64,000 bases of DNA, from positions 1-64,000 of the forward strand of contig NZ_QOVG01000004.1 in NCBI RefSeq assembly GCF_010119615.1, given 5' to 3'. Source of the DNA: Pseudoxanthomonas gei (GTDB lineage: Bacteria > Pseudomonadota > Gammaproteobacteria > Xanthomonadales > Xanthomonadaceae). The notes under the pieces were generated by a model. It was given only the letters and a program-made list of their open reading frames with translations, did no database searches and had not been told where the DNA came from. This document shows positions 36,123-45,030 of this stretch, piece by piece. The first letter of the stretch is position 1, and every line of letters starts with the position of its first letter. A program made the position numbers and the translations under genes.

Positions 36123-36782
36123 TTAGCTGGAGTGCGGGTCGGTGACGGGATGCAACTGCTTGGCAACAGCACTGGCTGGCGAGCCGCGCATGGGCACGAA
36201 GCCGGGTTGCGCGGCCACCCGCCGCAACCAGTCGAGGACGCGCGGATAGCGGTCCAGTTCAAACCCGCCCTCATCGGCGACATGGGTGTAGGCGAACAAG
36301 GCAATGTCGGCAATCGTGTAGCAGTGGCCGCCGAACCAGGACAACCGGCCCAGGTGCCTCTCCATCGCCGCCAGCGCCTCCTCTCCGAAAGGCTTCAACA
36401 CGGCCAATTGCTGCTGGCGGGGATGGTCGGCCGGCAGGAACCGCATGACGAAGCGCGATACCGCGATGTAGGGTTCGTGGCTGTACTGCTCGAAGAACAT
36501 CCACTGCAAGGTCTTGGCCTGGGCCCATGGATCGGATGGCAGCAGTTCGGAACCCTGGGCCAGGTAGTGCAGGATCGCGTTGGATTCGGCCATGATCCGG
36601 CCGTCCTCGAGTTGCAGCACCGGCACCTTGCCGCGATCGTTCAAGGCCAGGAATTCCGGCGACAGGTTCTCGCCCCGGGTGATGTCGATTTCCTGCCAGT
36701 CGTAGGCTCGGCCCAGCTGTGCCATCAGCAGCTGCAGCTTGTAGCAATTGCCCGACCACGACATGCCATGCAGGGTAATCAT
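36123..36782 (-). CDS. Glutathione S-transferase family protein
   Basis: This 219-residue protein has an N-terminal thioredoxin-like glutathione site (MSWSGNCYKLQLL; KVPVLQLEDG; ESNAILHYLA with the conserved E-S pair) and an all-helical C-terminal domain. The start overlaps the upstream acetyltransferase stop by four bases, and it ends 13 bases before the E1 gene, so the three probably share a transcript. Substrate unknown. Confidence 0.88.
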   Translation of the reverse strand: MITLHGMSWSGNCYKLQLLMAQLGRAYDWQEIDITRGENLSPEFLALNDRGKVPVLQLEDGRIMAESNAILHYLAQGSELLPSDPWAQAKTLQWMFFEQYSHEPYIAVSRFVMRFLPADHPRQQQLAVLKPFGEEALAAMERHLGRLSWFGGHCYTIADIALFAYTHVADEGGFELDRYPRVLDWLRRVAAQPGFVPMRGSPASAVAKQLHPVTDPHSS

Positions 36783-37336
36783 GTTGGTGCTCCGCTCGCG
36801 CGCCCGGCGCGCCATTCTTCCCGGGTCTGTCCCCACACCTCGACCGGTTTTGCATCAAGCGGGGCCGGCAACCAGTCCATGCGCAGGAACCGCGACCCCA
36901 GTTTCGCCGCGACCGCCTTGGAATTCGCGTTGTCCTCGGCGATGGTATGGATCACCTCGCTCCAGCCAAGCGCGTCGAACGCCCAGTCAGTGGCAGCGCG
37001 CGCGCCTTCCGGCGCGAAGCCCTTGCCCCAGTGTTCGCGGACGATGCTCCAGCCCACTTCGGTGCCGGGCCAGCCTTCGGGCTGCCAGGGACCCAGCCTG
37101 CCTACCCATTGGCCACTGGCCTTTTCTATCACCGAGAAGAACGCAAACCCCTGCAGGTGCCACACCCCGACCATGGCGGCAAAACTGCGCCAGGCGACTG
37201 GGCGCGGCTGCACCCCGCCGATATGCCGGGCGGCCTGCTCGTCGGCGATGAACGCCGCCCACGGTTCGAAATCCTGCGCCTGCGGCGGGCGCAGGAGCAG
37301 GCGTTCGGTTTCCAGCTTCAGATCGAAGATGCTCAT
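36779..37336 (-). CDS. GNAT family N-acetyltransferase (RimJ/RimL type)
   Basis: This 185-residue protein has the typical LETERLLLRPPQAQDFEPW beginning and the acetyl-CoA binding segment EVGWSIVREHWGKGFAPEGARA. RimJ/RimL-like enzymes acetylate protein N-termini or small amines, and the substrate cannot be assigned. It overlaps the GST gene by four bases. Confidence 0.88.
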   Translation of the reverse strand: MSIFDLKLETERLLLRPPQAQDFEPWAAFIADEQAARHIGGVQPRPVAWRSFAAMVGVWHLQGFAFFSVIEKASGQWVGRLGPWQPEGWPGTEVGWSIVREHWGKGFAPEGARAATDWAFDALGWSEVIHTIAEDNANSKAVAAKLGSRFLRMDWLPAPLDAKPVEVWGQTREEWRAGRASGAPT

Positions 37337-37374
37337 GACACCCGCCCTGTCCTGCCTCGGGCAGGACGCACGAA

Positions 37375-38538
37375 TCAGAACGCGTTGATGCCGGTCAGCT
37401 CGCGCCCGATGACCAACTGGTGCACGGTCTCGGTACCCTCATAGGTGATCACCGATTCCAGGTTCAATGCGTGACGGATAGCGGCATGCTCTGTAGTAAT
37501 GCCGGCGCCGCCGAGCAGGTCGCGACATTCGCGGGCGATGTCGATCGCCATGCGGCAGTTGTTCCACTTGGCCAGCGAGACCTGCGCAGGCTGCATGTTG
37601 CCGGCATCCTTCAGCCGGCCCAATTGCAGCGAGAGCAACTGCGCCAGGGTGATGCGGCGGGCCATCTCGGCCATCTTGATCTGCGCGCTCTGGGTGGCGG
37701 CGACAGGACGGTCGAACAGGATGCGTTCCTTGGTATAGGCCAGCACCTCGTCCAGGCAGGCAATGGCCGCGCCGATCGGGCCCCAGGTGATGCCATAACG
37801 GGCCTGGGTCAGGCAGCCCAGCGGACCCTTGAGGCCTTTCACGTTGGGCAGGCGGTTGGCTTCGGGCACGCGCACGTTGTCCAGGAACAGCGCCGAGGTC
37901 ACCGAGGCCCGCAGGCTCATCTTCTTGTGGATTTCCTGGGCGGTGAAACCGGGGAAGTCCTTTTCGACCACGAAACCCTGGATGCCGTCCTCGGTCTGCA
38001 CCCAGACGATGGCGATATCGGCCAGGTTGCCGTTGGTGATCCACATTTTCGAGCCATTGAGTACCCAATCGCCGCCATCGCGTTTGGCATTGGTCTTCAT
38101 GGCACCCGGGTCCGAGCCGCCCTGCGGTTCGGTCAGGCCGAAGCAGCCGATGACCTTGCCTGCGGCCATGTCCGGCAGCCAGCGCATGCGCTGCTCCTCG
38201 CTGCCGTACGCGTAGATGGGGTACATGCACAGCGAGGATTGCACGCTGACGAAGCTGCGGATGCCCGAATCACCGCGCTCCAGCTCCTGGCAGATCAGGC
38301 CGTAACTGACTCCATTGAGACCGCCACCGCCGTATTCCTCAGGCAACGAGGAGCCCAGCAAGCCCAGGTCGGCGATCTCGGCGATCAACTCCCTCGGGAA
38401 GCGGCCTTCGGCGAATGCATCGCCAATGATCGGGCGCACGCGCTCGTCGGTGAAGCGGGCCACGGTGTCCTGGACTGCACGCTCCTCCTCTGTCAGCAGG
38501 GAACGGATGTCAAACAGGTCATAGGGATTGAGAGCCAT
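37375..38538 (-). CDS. gcdH: Glutaryl-CoA dehydrogenase (acyl-CoA dehydrogenase family)
   Basis: This 387-residue FAD enzyme probably converts glutaryl-CoA to crotonyl-CoA in lysine/tryptophan breakdown. Family motifs are CFGLTEPQGGSDPG, KMWITNGNLADI and the catalytic glutamate in VITYEGTETVHQLVIGRELT, which is the GCDH form. The start at 38538 is preceded by a TACAAT -10-like element at 38568-38573, about 29 bases upstream. It stands alone. Confidence 0.9.
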   Translation of the reverse strand: MALNPYDLFDIRSLLTEEERAVQDTVARFTDERVRPIIGDAFAEGRFPRELIAEIADLGLLGSSLPEEYGGGGLNGVSYGLICQELERGDSGIRSFVSVQSSLCMYPIYAYGSEEQRMRWLPDMAAGKVIGCFGLTEPQGGSDPGAMKTNAKRDGGDWVLNGSKMWITNGNLADIAIVWVQTEDGIQGFVVEKDFPGFTAQEIHKKMSLRASVTSALFLDNVRVPEANRLPNVKGLKGPLGCLTQARYGITWGPIGAAIACLDEVLAYTKERILFDRPVAATQSAQIKMAEMARRITLAQLLSLQLGRLKDAGNMQPAQVSLAKWNNCRMAIDIARECRDLLGGAGITTEHAAIRHALNLESVITYEGTETVHQLVIGRELTGINAF

Positions 38539-38625
38539 GCGCGGAAGCCGATTCAGGACAGTCCTACATTGTATTCGCGGCCGGCTTGGCGCCGTAACCC
38601 CCGGCCGCGGCCGGAAACGACAAGG

Positions 38626-38643
38626 CCGGCATCCGCCGGCCCT
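38626..38643 (-). terminator. Probable terminator of the glycine-zipper gene
   Basis: A perfect seven-base-pair stem GGCCGGC/GCCGGCC with a four-base loop is followed on the minus strand by TTGTCGTTT. It lies 26 bases past the stop at 38670. The T tract is weak, so termination may be partial. Confidence 0.45.
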
Positions 38644-38669
38644 GTCCAAACCCAGGCTTGCAACCGCTT

Positions 38670-39491
38670 TCAACCCTGGCTGTTGCCCTCGAGGGCCGCA
38701 GTCTGGGTCACGACCTTGCCATCGACGATCGGCAGGCGCTCACCCGGCTTGTCATCCATGCGCACGGTCTTCTCCTGGCCTTCAAAGCGGTAGGTCACGT
38801 CATAGCCGACCACCTTGTCCGTATTGCCCATGGCAATGCGCGACCCGGGCTTGCTGTCCATCCGCATGGTGCCGGTGGTGCCATCGGCATTGCGATAGGT
38901 GACGTTGTAACCGGTCACGCGCGAGGACTGCGATGCGCTGTTCTCGGTATGGCACTGGCGCTCAGTGCGGGTCACGACCCGCCCACCGACATGGTTCTTG
39001 TCGACCTTGTTGCCGATCAGCCCGCCGACCACGGCGCCACCGGCAGTCGCGGCCTTGCGGCCATTGCCCTTGCCGACCTGGTTGCCGAGCAAGCCACCAA
39101 TGAGGGCACCGGCGACGGTACCCCCGGTATTGCCATCGCGCTCCGGCAGGCGCTCCTGCACGGCAACGTCCTGGCAGACTTCATGTGGCGTATTGGTGGT
39201 GGTGGTTTCGCGCACGGCCTCGCTGCCGATGACGGTCGCGTATACCTTGTTCTTGTTGGTGATGGGATCGACCTTGACCACATCGGCATACTGCAGCGTG
39301 TTGGGCTGGATCTGGTTGTCCAGCGCCGCCGAATCGTCCAGCGCAGTGTCCATGCCAGCCACGGGCTGGCCCGTGGAAGCGCTGACGAATTCGGTGGGCT
39401 GTGCGCGATTATTCATGTAAGCGGCAGTCGCGATGCCGCCGAAGAGCAAGGCGCCAGTCGCGATCAGGATCGTGGTGGTATTGCTTTTCAT
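38670..39491 (-). CDS. Glycine-zipper 2TM-domain envelope protein
   Basis: This 273-residue protein has an N-terminal signal or anchor helix (ILIATGALLFGGIATAAY). A central glycine zipper follows, AGALIGGLLGNQVGKGNGRK with GGAVVGGLIGNKV, and a C-terminal region has two similar segments, each with a VTYR motif and a DDKPG/DSKPG turn, suggesting an internal duplication. Similar SlyB/YMGG-type proteins sit in the cell envelope with structural or stress roles. Monocistronic. Confidence 0.82.
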   Translation of the reverse strand: MKSNTTTILIATGALLFGGIATAAYMNNRAQPTEFVSASTGQPVAGMDTALDDSAALDNQIQPNTLQYADVVKVDPITNKNKVYATVIGSEAVRETTTTNTPHEVCQDVAVQERLPERDGNTGGTVAGALIGGLLGNQVGKGNGRKAATAGGAVVGGLIGNKVDKNHVGGRVVTRTERQCHTENSASQSSRVTGYNVTYRNADGTTGTMRMDSKPGSRIAMGNTDKVVGYDVTYRFEGQEKTVRMDDKPGERLPIVDGKVVTQTAALEGNSQG

Positions 39492-39658
39492 GGTGCAGTC
39501 TCCAGGCGGGCGGCTCCCGCGTTATCGTTGTGTCAATTGCAGCACGGGATCACTGAATGGAACCCGGTCGGTACGGCTCAAAACCGCCTGCAGGATGAAC
39601 CGGCGGGGTTGCCGCCGCCGTGCTAGCGTGTGCCCCGCACGCCCTTGAGACCGGACAC

Positions 39659-39883
39659 ATGGCCACCCCTTTCCTGCTACCTATATTGAATTGGGCCCGA
39701 CGACTGCGGTATCCCACGCTGTTCAAGATTACCGCCGCCTTGTTCGCCATCACGCTGGTGGTACCCGACCCGATCCCGCTCGTCGATGAAATCCTGCTGG
39801 GACTCGGCGCCCTGCTGCTGGCCAATTGGAAGAACCGCAAGAACCCCCCCGTGGTGGATACCACTGAGCGACCCTATCAATAG
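39659..39883 (+). CDS. Small membrane protein (DUF6116-like)
   Basis: This 74-residue protein has an N-terminal amphipathic part and a hydrophobic segment (ALFAITLVVPDPIPLVDEILLGLGALLLANW) that likely forms a hairpin or single helix. Small proteins of this kind with a VPDPIPLVDEI motif are common in xanthomonads; the function is unknown. It ends seven bases before tatD, so the two are probably one transcription unit. Confidence 0.65.
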   Translation: MATPFLLPILNWARRLRYPTLFKITAALFAITLVVPDPIPLVDEILLGLGALLLANWKNRKNPPVVDTTERPYQ

Positions 39884-39890
39884 GCGCGGC

Positions 39891-40679
39891 GTGCTGGTCG
39901 ACAGCCACTGCCACCTGGATGCGCCGGAGTTCGACGTCGACCGGGAAGCCGTCATCAACCGCGCCCGGCTGGCCGGCGTGCTCCAGCAAGTAGTGCCCGC
40001 CATTGCTGCCGCGTATTGGCCGAAACTGCGTGAGCTATGCCGGCAGCATTCCGGCCTGTTCCCGGCATACGGCCTGCACCCCATGTTCCTGACGGAGCAT
40101 GAACCGGATCACCTCGAGTTGCTGGGCGAATGGATAGCCGGCGAACGCCCCTTGGCGGTGGGCGAATGCGGCCTGGACTATTTCGTGGATGGGCTTGATC
40201 CGGACGTACAGCAGCTCTACTTCGACGGGCAACTGGCGCTGGCGCGTGATTTCGACCTGCCCGTGATCGTGCATGCGCGACACGCGGTGGATGCCGTGAT
40301 CGCCGCGATCAAGCGCATTGGAAATTTGCGGGGGGTGGTACACAGCTTCTCGGGCAGCCCCGAGCAAGCGCGGCAGCTGTGGCGGCTTGGATTCCTGATC
40401 GGAATCGGTGGACCGGCAACCTATGATCGCGCCAACCGCCTGCGCCGACTGGTGGCAGACATGCCGCTGGAATACCTGCTGCTCGAAACGGATGCACCGG
40501 ACCAGCCCGATGCCGGCATTCGCGGTCAGCGCAATGAACCGGCGCGTTTGTCCGCCATCTGCCATGCAGTCGCAGAGTTGCGCGGCCAGGCGGCTGAAGA
40601 AATAGCCTTGGCAACTACGGCCAATGCACGCGCCCTGTTCAAGCTCCCCACGCCCGCCAGCGCCGACGCCCTGGCGTGA
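39891..40679 (+). CDS. tatD: TatD family metal-dependent hydrolase
   Basis: This 262-residue TIM-barrel DNase-like protein has the metal-binding N-terminal SHCHLDAPEF, GECGLDYF, VHARHAVDAV, VHSFSG and the late ETDAPDQP motif, all expected ligands. TatD proteins act as 3'-5' exonucleases or aminoacyl-tRNA/DNA quality-control hydrolases. The GTG start at 39891 gives the family-typical LVDSHCHLD beginning. Its stop abuts that of convergent tcdA with no bases between. Confidence 0.92.
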   Translation: MLVDSHCHLDAPEFDVDREAVINRARLAGVLQQVVPAIAAAYWPKLRELCRQHSGLFPAYGLHPMFLTEHEPDHLELLGEWIAGERPLAVGECGLDYFVDGLDPDVQQLYFDGQLALARDFDLPVIVHARHAVDAVIAAIKRIGNLRGVVHSFSGSPEQARQLWRLGFLIGIGGPATYDRANRLRRLVADMPLEYLLLETDAPDQPDAGIRGQRNEPARLSAICHAVAELRGQAAEEIALATTANARALFKLPTPASADALA

Positions 40680-41486
40680 TCAGGCGGCGTTAGTCTTGGC
40701 CTTGGCCTTGAGCAGAATTTCAAGCGCCTTGCCCACCATTGCAAACGCGAACGCACCGGTGACATGGGTCGCCGCGCCCAATCCGGCACCGCAGTCCAGT
40801 TTCAATGCCGCATCCGCGCCCATTTGCGGACGGACACCGCGGACACTGCCATCGGCTTGCGGGTACCTGACGTTTTCCAGCGAATACACCGCCTGCACGC
40901 CGAAGTAGCGATCCGGGTTCTTCGGAAAATTGAACTCGGCACGCAATTTCTTGCGGACCAGGGCGAGCAGCGCATCGTGCTCGGTGCGTGAAAGGTCCCG
41001 CAAGCGCAACTGCGTGGGATCGGTGCGCCCACCCGCCGAGCCCGAGACTATTACAGGCAGCTTGCGCCGCCTGCACCAGGCGATCAGCTCCACCTTGGTG
41101 CGGAAACTGTCGCAGGCATCCAGCACCAGGTCGAACCCCTGCTCCAGGACGCCCTCAAGGTTGGAAGCGGTCAGGAAAACCGGCACGACCTCGACTTCGA
41201 CCAGGGGATTGATCGCGCGGCATCGATCTGCCATTGCCTCGCACTTGTTGCGGCCGTATTGCCCATCGAGCGCCGGCAATTGCCGGTTGGTGTTGGAGAT
41301 GCAGATGTCATCGGCGTCTATCAAGGTGAGGTGGCCGATGCCCGAACGCACCAGCGCCTCGACCACCCAGGAACCCACGCCACCCATGCCGACCACTGCA
41401 ACGCGGCTGGCCGCATAGGTTTCAACCGCGCCCTGCCCGTACAGTCGGTCGATGCCGGCAAAGCGGTCGCGCAATTCTTTCTTCAT
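40680..41486 (-). CDS. tcdA: tRNA threonylcarbamoyladenosine dehydratase
   Basis: This 268-residue E1/ThiF-like enzyme (CsdL) cyclises t6A37 in tRNA using ATP. It shows the nucleotide-binding GMGGVGSWVVEALVRSG motif, the adenylation site NTNRQLPAL, and D(ACDSFRTK). The start at 41486 lies six bases after a TACAAT element, implying a leaderless or near-leaderless mRNA. Convergent and abutting with tatD. Confidence 0.92.
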   Translation of the reverse strand: MKKELRDRFAGIDRLYGQGAVETYAASRVAVVGMGGVGSWVVEALVRSGIGHLTLIDADDICISNTNRQLPALDGQYGRNKCEAMADRCRAINPLVEVEVVPVFLTASNLEGVLEQGFDLVLDACDSFRTKVELIAWCRRRKLPVIVSGSAGGRTDPTQLRLRDLSRTEHDALLALVRKKLRAEFNFPKNPDRYFGVQAVYSLENVRYPQADGSVRGVRPQMGADAALKLDCGAGLGAATHVTGAFAFAMVGKALEILLKAKAKTNAA

Positions 41487-41492
41487 TGGCGC

Positions 41493-41498
41493 ATTGTA
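41493..41498 (-). promoter_or_regulatory. -10 element of tcdA
   Basis: The minus strand reads TACAAT, five of six matches to TATAAT, ending six bases before the tcdA ATG. Transcription would begin at or within a base or two of the start codon. No good -35 hexamer is visible. Confidence 0.5.
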
Positions 41499-41563
41499 GA
41501 CGTGGCGGAAGCGCTGACACGCGTCGTACTATTCCAACGCCCACCTCCCAGGATCAATCCCGC

Positions 41564-42007
41564 ATGGCCAGCCAGCCCACGAAATCGTCCAATGCATCGC
41601 GGTACCTTTTCCTGTTCCTCATAGGTCTGGTCATCGGAATAATCGGGGTGGTGATGGTGCTGCGCGCAATCGAGGGCCGCAAGACCTGGCAGGACCATTT
41701 CCCGGAAGCCAGCATGCGGGTGATGGATGCCCATGTCGCGGAGCTGCGTGCAAGCGTCGCAGCCAACCGCTGCAGCGCGACCGATGTGCTGCCGCACCTG
41801 CAGACCCTGAGATACCTCGCCAATGATCCTGAACTCGCTTTCCCCGGACTCAAGGATGACGAGCGTTTCACCAGGCACGCCAGCGAATTGAGGGCCAGGC
41901 TGGACGGCGTGCTGGCGACGCCCCCGCTGGGCTGCGCCGGGGCAGAGGCAGCGCTCAAGCAGGTAGGAGAAGCGTGCAAGGCTTGTCACCAGGATTTCCG
42001 TGGCTGA
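41564..42007 (+). CDS. Membrane-anchored cytochrome c'-like (class II) protein
   Basis: This 147-residue protein has one N-terminal membrane anchor (about 13-33) and a helical periplasmic domain. Its heme-binding motif CKACH (138-142) comes almost at the C-terminus, followed by QDFRG, the arrangement of class II cytochromes c (cytochrome c'). The domain is short for a four-helix c' and other members are normally secreted, so it could be a degenerate or specialised heme protein. Maturation would depend on the ccm operon at 55-61.7 kb. Confidence 0.72.
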   Translation: MASQPTKSSNASRYLFLFLIGLVIGIIGVVMVLRAIEGRKTWQDHFPEASMRVMDAHVAELRASVAANRCSATDVLPHLQTLRYLANDPELAFPGLKDDERFTRHASELRARLDGVLATPPLGCAGAEAALKQVGEACKACHQDFRG

Positions 42008-42162
42008 ATCGCCGCTGGCGTCGAAAACTGCAGGCCTTATCTTTACTGCCAGGATTGACGCGTCGTTCATGCAATGACGGACAGGATGTCGGCCAACAAG
42101 CACGACCGCGTGCTTTCGTCCGACATACAGCCACTGCCTGTCTAAGGCTCAAGGAGAACCGC

Positions 42163-42633
42163 ATGAAGATCCGTTTGCTTGCCATCGGCGCCGTAGCCGC
42201 AGTCACATTGGCCGGTTGCGCCACCACGTCTCCGGGTTACGGCAGTTCGTCTGCTTCGTATCCCTCATCCAGTTCCTCGGCACGCTGCTATGACTGCGGC
42301 GTTGTCACGCGTATCGATACTGTCGGCGGCAGCCGGACCGCGCCCTCCAAGACCGGCGCGGTGCTCGGTGGAATCGTCGGCGCGGTCGCCGGCCACGAAA
42401 TCGCCGACAAGACCGGCGGCAGCAAGGGCAACCAGAACCTCGCCGCCGTTGCGGGCGCGGTAGGCGGCGCGGTTGCGGGCAATGCAATCCAGAACCGCAC
42501 GACCGGCAACAGCTATGACGTCCATGTGCGCATGGACGACGGCCGCACGGTAGTCATCAACCAGCACGACCTGGGTGGAATTCGCGAAAATACCTATGTC
42601 CGCGTGGTCAACGGCCGGGTCGTCATTCGCTGA
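42163..42633 (+). CDS. Glycine-zipper outer-membrane lipoprotein (SlyB-like)
   Basis: This 156-residue protein has a lipoprotein signal with lipobox LAGC (C19), a serine-rich linker, a conserved RCYDCGVVTRID patch, and a glycine zipper (GAVLGGIVGAVAGHEI and AGAVGGAVAGNAI) followed by a small C-terminal domain ending VNGRVVIR. It resembles SlyB/Pcp, an outer-membrane stress lipoprotein. A clear AAGGAG ribosome site precedes ATG 42163. A strong terminator follows. Confidence 0.85.
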   Translation: MKIRLLAIGAVAAVTLAGCATTSPGYGSSSASYPSSSSSARCYDCGVVTRIDTVGGSRTAPSKTGAVLGGIVGAVAGHEIADKTGGSKGNQNLAAVAGAVGGAVAGNAIQNRTTGNSYDVHVRMDDGRTVVINQHDLGGIRENTYVRVVNGRVVIR

Positions 42634-42663
42634 GGACAGGCCGCTCCACCAGGCGCGAGAATG

Positions 42664-42690
42664 AAAAACCCGGCCGTAGCCGGGTTTTTC
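42664..42690 (+). terminator. Bidirectional terminator between slyB-like gene and cold-shock gene
   Basis: The stem AAAAACCCGGC/GCCGGGTTTTT with a CGTA loop gives a T tract on both strands. It can serve the plus-strand lipoprotein gene and the converging cold-shock gene. Confidence 0.85.
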
Positions 42691-42738
42691 TTGTTCGACA
42701 GCAGGTTCGACGGGATCGTCGCCTGGGTCTGGCTTATG

Positions 42739-42948
42739 TCAAAGGGCTTCCACCGCGTCAGCCTGCAGGCCTTTCTGGCCTTGCACGACGGTGAAACTGA
42801 CCTTCTGACCTTCCTTGAGGCTCTTGAAACCCTGGCTCTGGATGGCGCGGAAATGTACGAATACATCCTCCCCATTCTCGCGGCTGATGAAGCCGAAGCC
42901 CTTGGCGTCGTTGAACCATTTGACGGTACCGTTTTCGCGATCTGCCAT
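42739..42948 (-). CDS. Cold-shock domain protein (CspA family)
   Basis: This 69-residue OB-fold RNA chaperone has both RNA-binding motifs, KGFGFIS (RNP1) and VFVHF (RNP2), plus the typical [11 protein letters not shown] start. The ribosome site AAGGAG lies nine bases upstream of ATG 42948. The intergenic region above it (42949-43176) could hold a long structured 5' leader as in other csp genes, but I see no diagnostic motif. Confidence 0.94.
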   Translation of the reverse strand: MADRENGTVKWFNDAKGFGFISRENGEDVFVHFRAIQSQGFKSLKEGQKVSFTVVQGQKGLQADAVEAL

Positions 42949-43176
42949 TTTGCTAACTCCTTGGAACGGATAGTGGATACGCCTGTGTTCCGGCGGCTGG
43001 TTGCAAGGAGGAAGCGTGTAACGTTGTAGCCGAACGGGGTTCGGCTGCATCAGGCCACGATTCACAGTGACCTTGGCAAGCGCAGCAGCTGAACAGTAAC
43101 TCGCAAAAATCCAAAATGCAATAAATTGGCGGACCCGGTTTTTGTTCGCAACATATTGATATAAAAGGGGAAAACA

Positions 43177-43662
43177 TTGGAACTACAGGCACTGTATTAC
43201 CTGCTCGCGGGTATTCTGATCGTGGTCGGCGTGGTCGGGGTGATCCTGCCCGCCCTGCCCGGCCTGCCCCTGGTCTTTGCCGGCATGCTGCTGGCGGCAT
43301 GGGCGGGTGGTTTCCAGCAGGTCGGCTGGGTGCCTCTGGTGATACTTGGATTGCTGACCGCAGTGTCGGTAGGCGTGGATTTTTTCGCCACCATGGTCGG
43401 CGCCAGGCGCGTGGGCGCCAGCAGGAAGGCGCTGGTCGGCGCCGTCATTGGTACCTTCGCCGGACTGTTCTTTGGACCGATCGGCCTGTTCGCCGGGCCG
43501 TTCGTAGGGGCGCTGCTGGGCGAGCTCTGGCATGGCAGGGAAATTGGACAGGCGGCGAAGGTGGGGCTTGGGACCTGGCTAGGCATCCTGCTTGGCACCG
43601 TGCTCAAGCTGGGCCTGGCCTTTGCCATGCTGGGTCTGTTCGCATTCGCCTGGCTGGTCTGA
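43177..43662 (+). CDS. DUF456 family membrane protein
   Basis: This 161-residue protein is almost entirely hydrophobic, with about four to five helices and the DUF456 hallmark [17 protein letters not shown] and [22 protein letters not shown]. Function unknown. The TTG start at 43177 follows an AAAAGGGG ribosome-like stretch, and no ATG is available. The next plus-strand gene, for a PLD-family protein, starts 67 bases downstream. Confidence 0.85.
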   Translation: MELQALYYLLAGILIVVGVVGVILPALPGLPLVFAGMLLAAWAGGFQQVGWVPLVILGLLTAVSVGVDFFATMVGARRVGASRKALVGAVIGTFAGLFFGPIGLFAGPFVGALLGELWHGREIGQAAKVGLGTWLGILLGTVLKLGLAFAMLGLFAFAWLV

Positions 43663-43729
43663 CCCCGCCGGCTTCACCCGGCAACGATGTGCCCCGGTGG
43701 ATACTTCCCACGCTAGGGGAGAAAACTCA

Positions 43730-45025
43730 ATGATCCGCATGAACTGGAGCCGTAAGCGCATGGCGTGGACGATCGTGATCACGGTGCTTGTCACCGTACT
43801 TTGCGTGGTGCTGGCGATGAATTTCGCCACCCCAGAAAAAAAGATGGAAAAGCCGGTTCCGCATCATTACGCGATTACCGATCCGGAGTTCCGCCGCGAA
43901 ATGTCGGTCATGCTTGGGCCGACCATTGTTGCCGGCAACCGGGTCCAGTCGCTGCAGGACGGCGACGAGATTTTTCCAGCCATGCTGGAGGCGATCCGGG
44001 GCGCGAAGACCTCGATCACTTTCGAAACCTACATCTACTGGTCCGGCGAAATCGGCAAGGAATTCACCGATGCCCTGGCCGAACGCGCCAAGGCCGGGGT
44101 GCCCGTCAGCGTGATAGTGGACTGGGCTGGCAGCATCAAGATGGACGATGACCTCTTGGACGAGATGCGCACGGCCGGCGTTCGCATCCAACACTACCGC
44201 CCGCTGCACTGGTACACGTTGAGCCGGATCAACAACCGCACCCACCGCAAGCTGCTGGTGGTGGACGGCCGCATCGGGTTCACGGGCGGCGTGGGCATCG
44301 CCGACCAGTGGACCGGCCATGCGCAGGATCCCGAGCACTGGCGCGATTCGCATTTCCGTGTCGACGGTCCGGCGGTGGCGCAGATCCAGGCCGCCTTCAA
44401 CGACAACTGGATCAAGACCACCGGCGAAGTATTGAACGGGCCGGCCTATTTCCCGCACATCGAGCCGCAGGGCGACGTTGCCGGCCACCTGTTCATTGCC
44501 TCGCCCTCGGGCGGCAGCGAGAGCATGCACCTGATGTACCTGATGGCCATCGCCGCCGCGGGTGAAAGCATCGACCTGGCAGCGTCGTATTTCGTCCCGG
44601 ACGACCTGATCAAGCAGGCCCTGCTGGCGGCCAGGCAGCGTGGGGTGCGCGTGCGCATCCTCCTGCCAGGGCCGAACATCGATTCGGATGCGGTTCGCCT
44701 GGCCTCCCGCGCGGGATGGGGGGACCTGTTGCTGGCCGGAATGGAGATCAGCGAATACCAGCCCACCATGCTGCATACCAAGATGCTGATCGTGGATCGC
44801 GAGCTGGTTTCGGTTGGATCGACCAACTTCGACATACGCTCCTTCCGACTCAACGACGAAGCCAGCCTGAACCTCTACGACCGTGCTTTCGCGGAGGAAA
44901 TGACCGATGTATTCGAGGCCGACCTGCGCCACGCCAAGCGTTACACGCATGAAATGTGGCAGGCGCGTCCGTTAAAAGAGAAACTGATGGAGAAATTCAT
45001 CCTTCCCCTCAAGTCACAACTGTGA
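43730..45025 (+). CDS. Phospholipase D/cardiolipin synthase family protein
   Basis: This 431-residue protein has an N-terminal membrane helix (about 12-30) and two HKD motifs, HRKLLVVDGRIGFTGG and HTKMLIVDRELVSVGSTN, the catalytic pair of the PLD superfamily. Likely cardiolipin synthase activity (two phosphatidylglycerol to cardiolipin) or a phospholipase on the membrane surface. A good AGGGGAG ribosome site precedes ATG 43730. It is followed five bases later by phospholipase A. Confidence 0.88.
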   Translation: MIRMNWSRKRMAWTIVITVLVTVLCVVLAMNFATPEKKMEKPVPHHYAITDPEFRREMSVMLGPTIVAGNRVQSLQDGDEIFPAMLEAIRGAKTSITFETYIYWSGEIGKEFTDALAERAKAGVPVSVIVDWAGSIKMDDDLLDEMRTAGVRIQHYRPLHWYTLSRINNRTHRKLLVVDGRIGFTGGVGIADQWTGHAQDPEHWRDSHFRVDGPAVAQIQAAFNDNWIKTTGEVLNGPAYFPHIEPQGDVAGHLFIASPSGGSESMHLMYLMAIAAAGESIDLAASYFVPDDLIKQALLAARQRGVRVRILLPGPNIDSDAVRLASRAGWGDLLLAGMEISEYQPTMLHTKMLIVDRELVSVGSTNFDIRSFRLNDEASLNLYDRAFAEEMTDVFEADLRHAKRYTHEMWQARPLKEKLMEKFILPLKSQL

Positions 45026-45030
45026 GCTGC

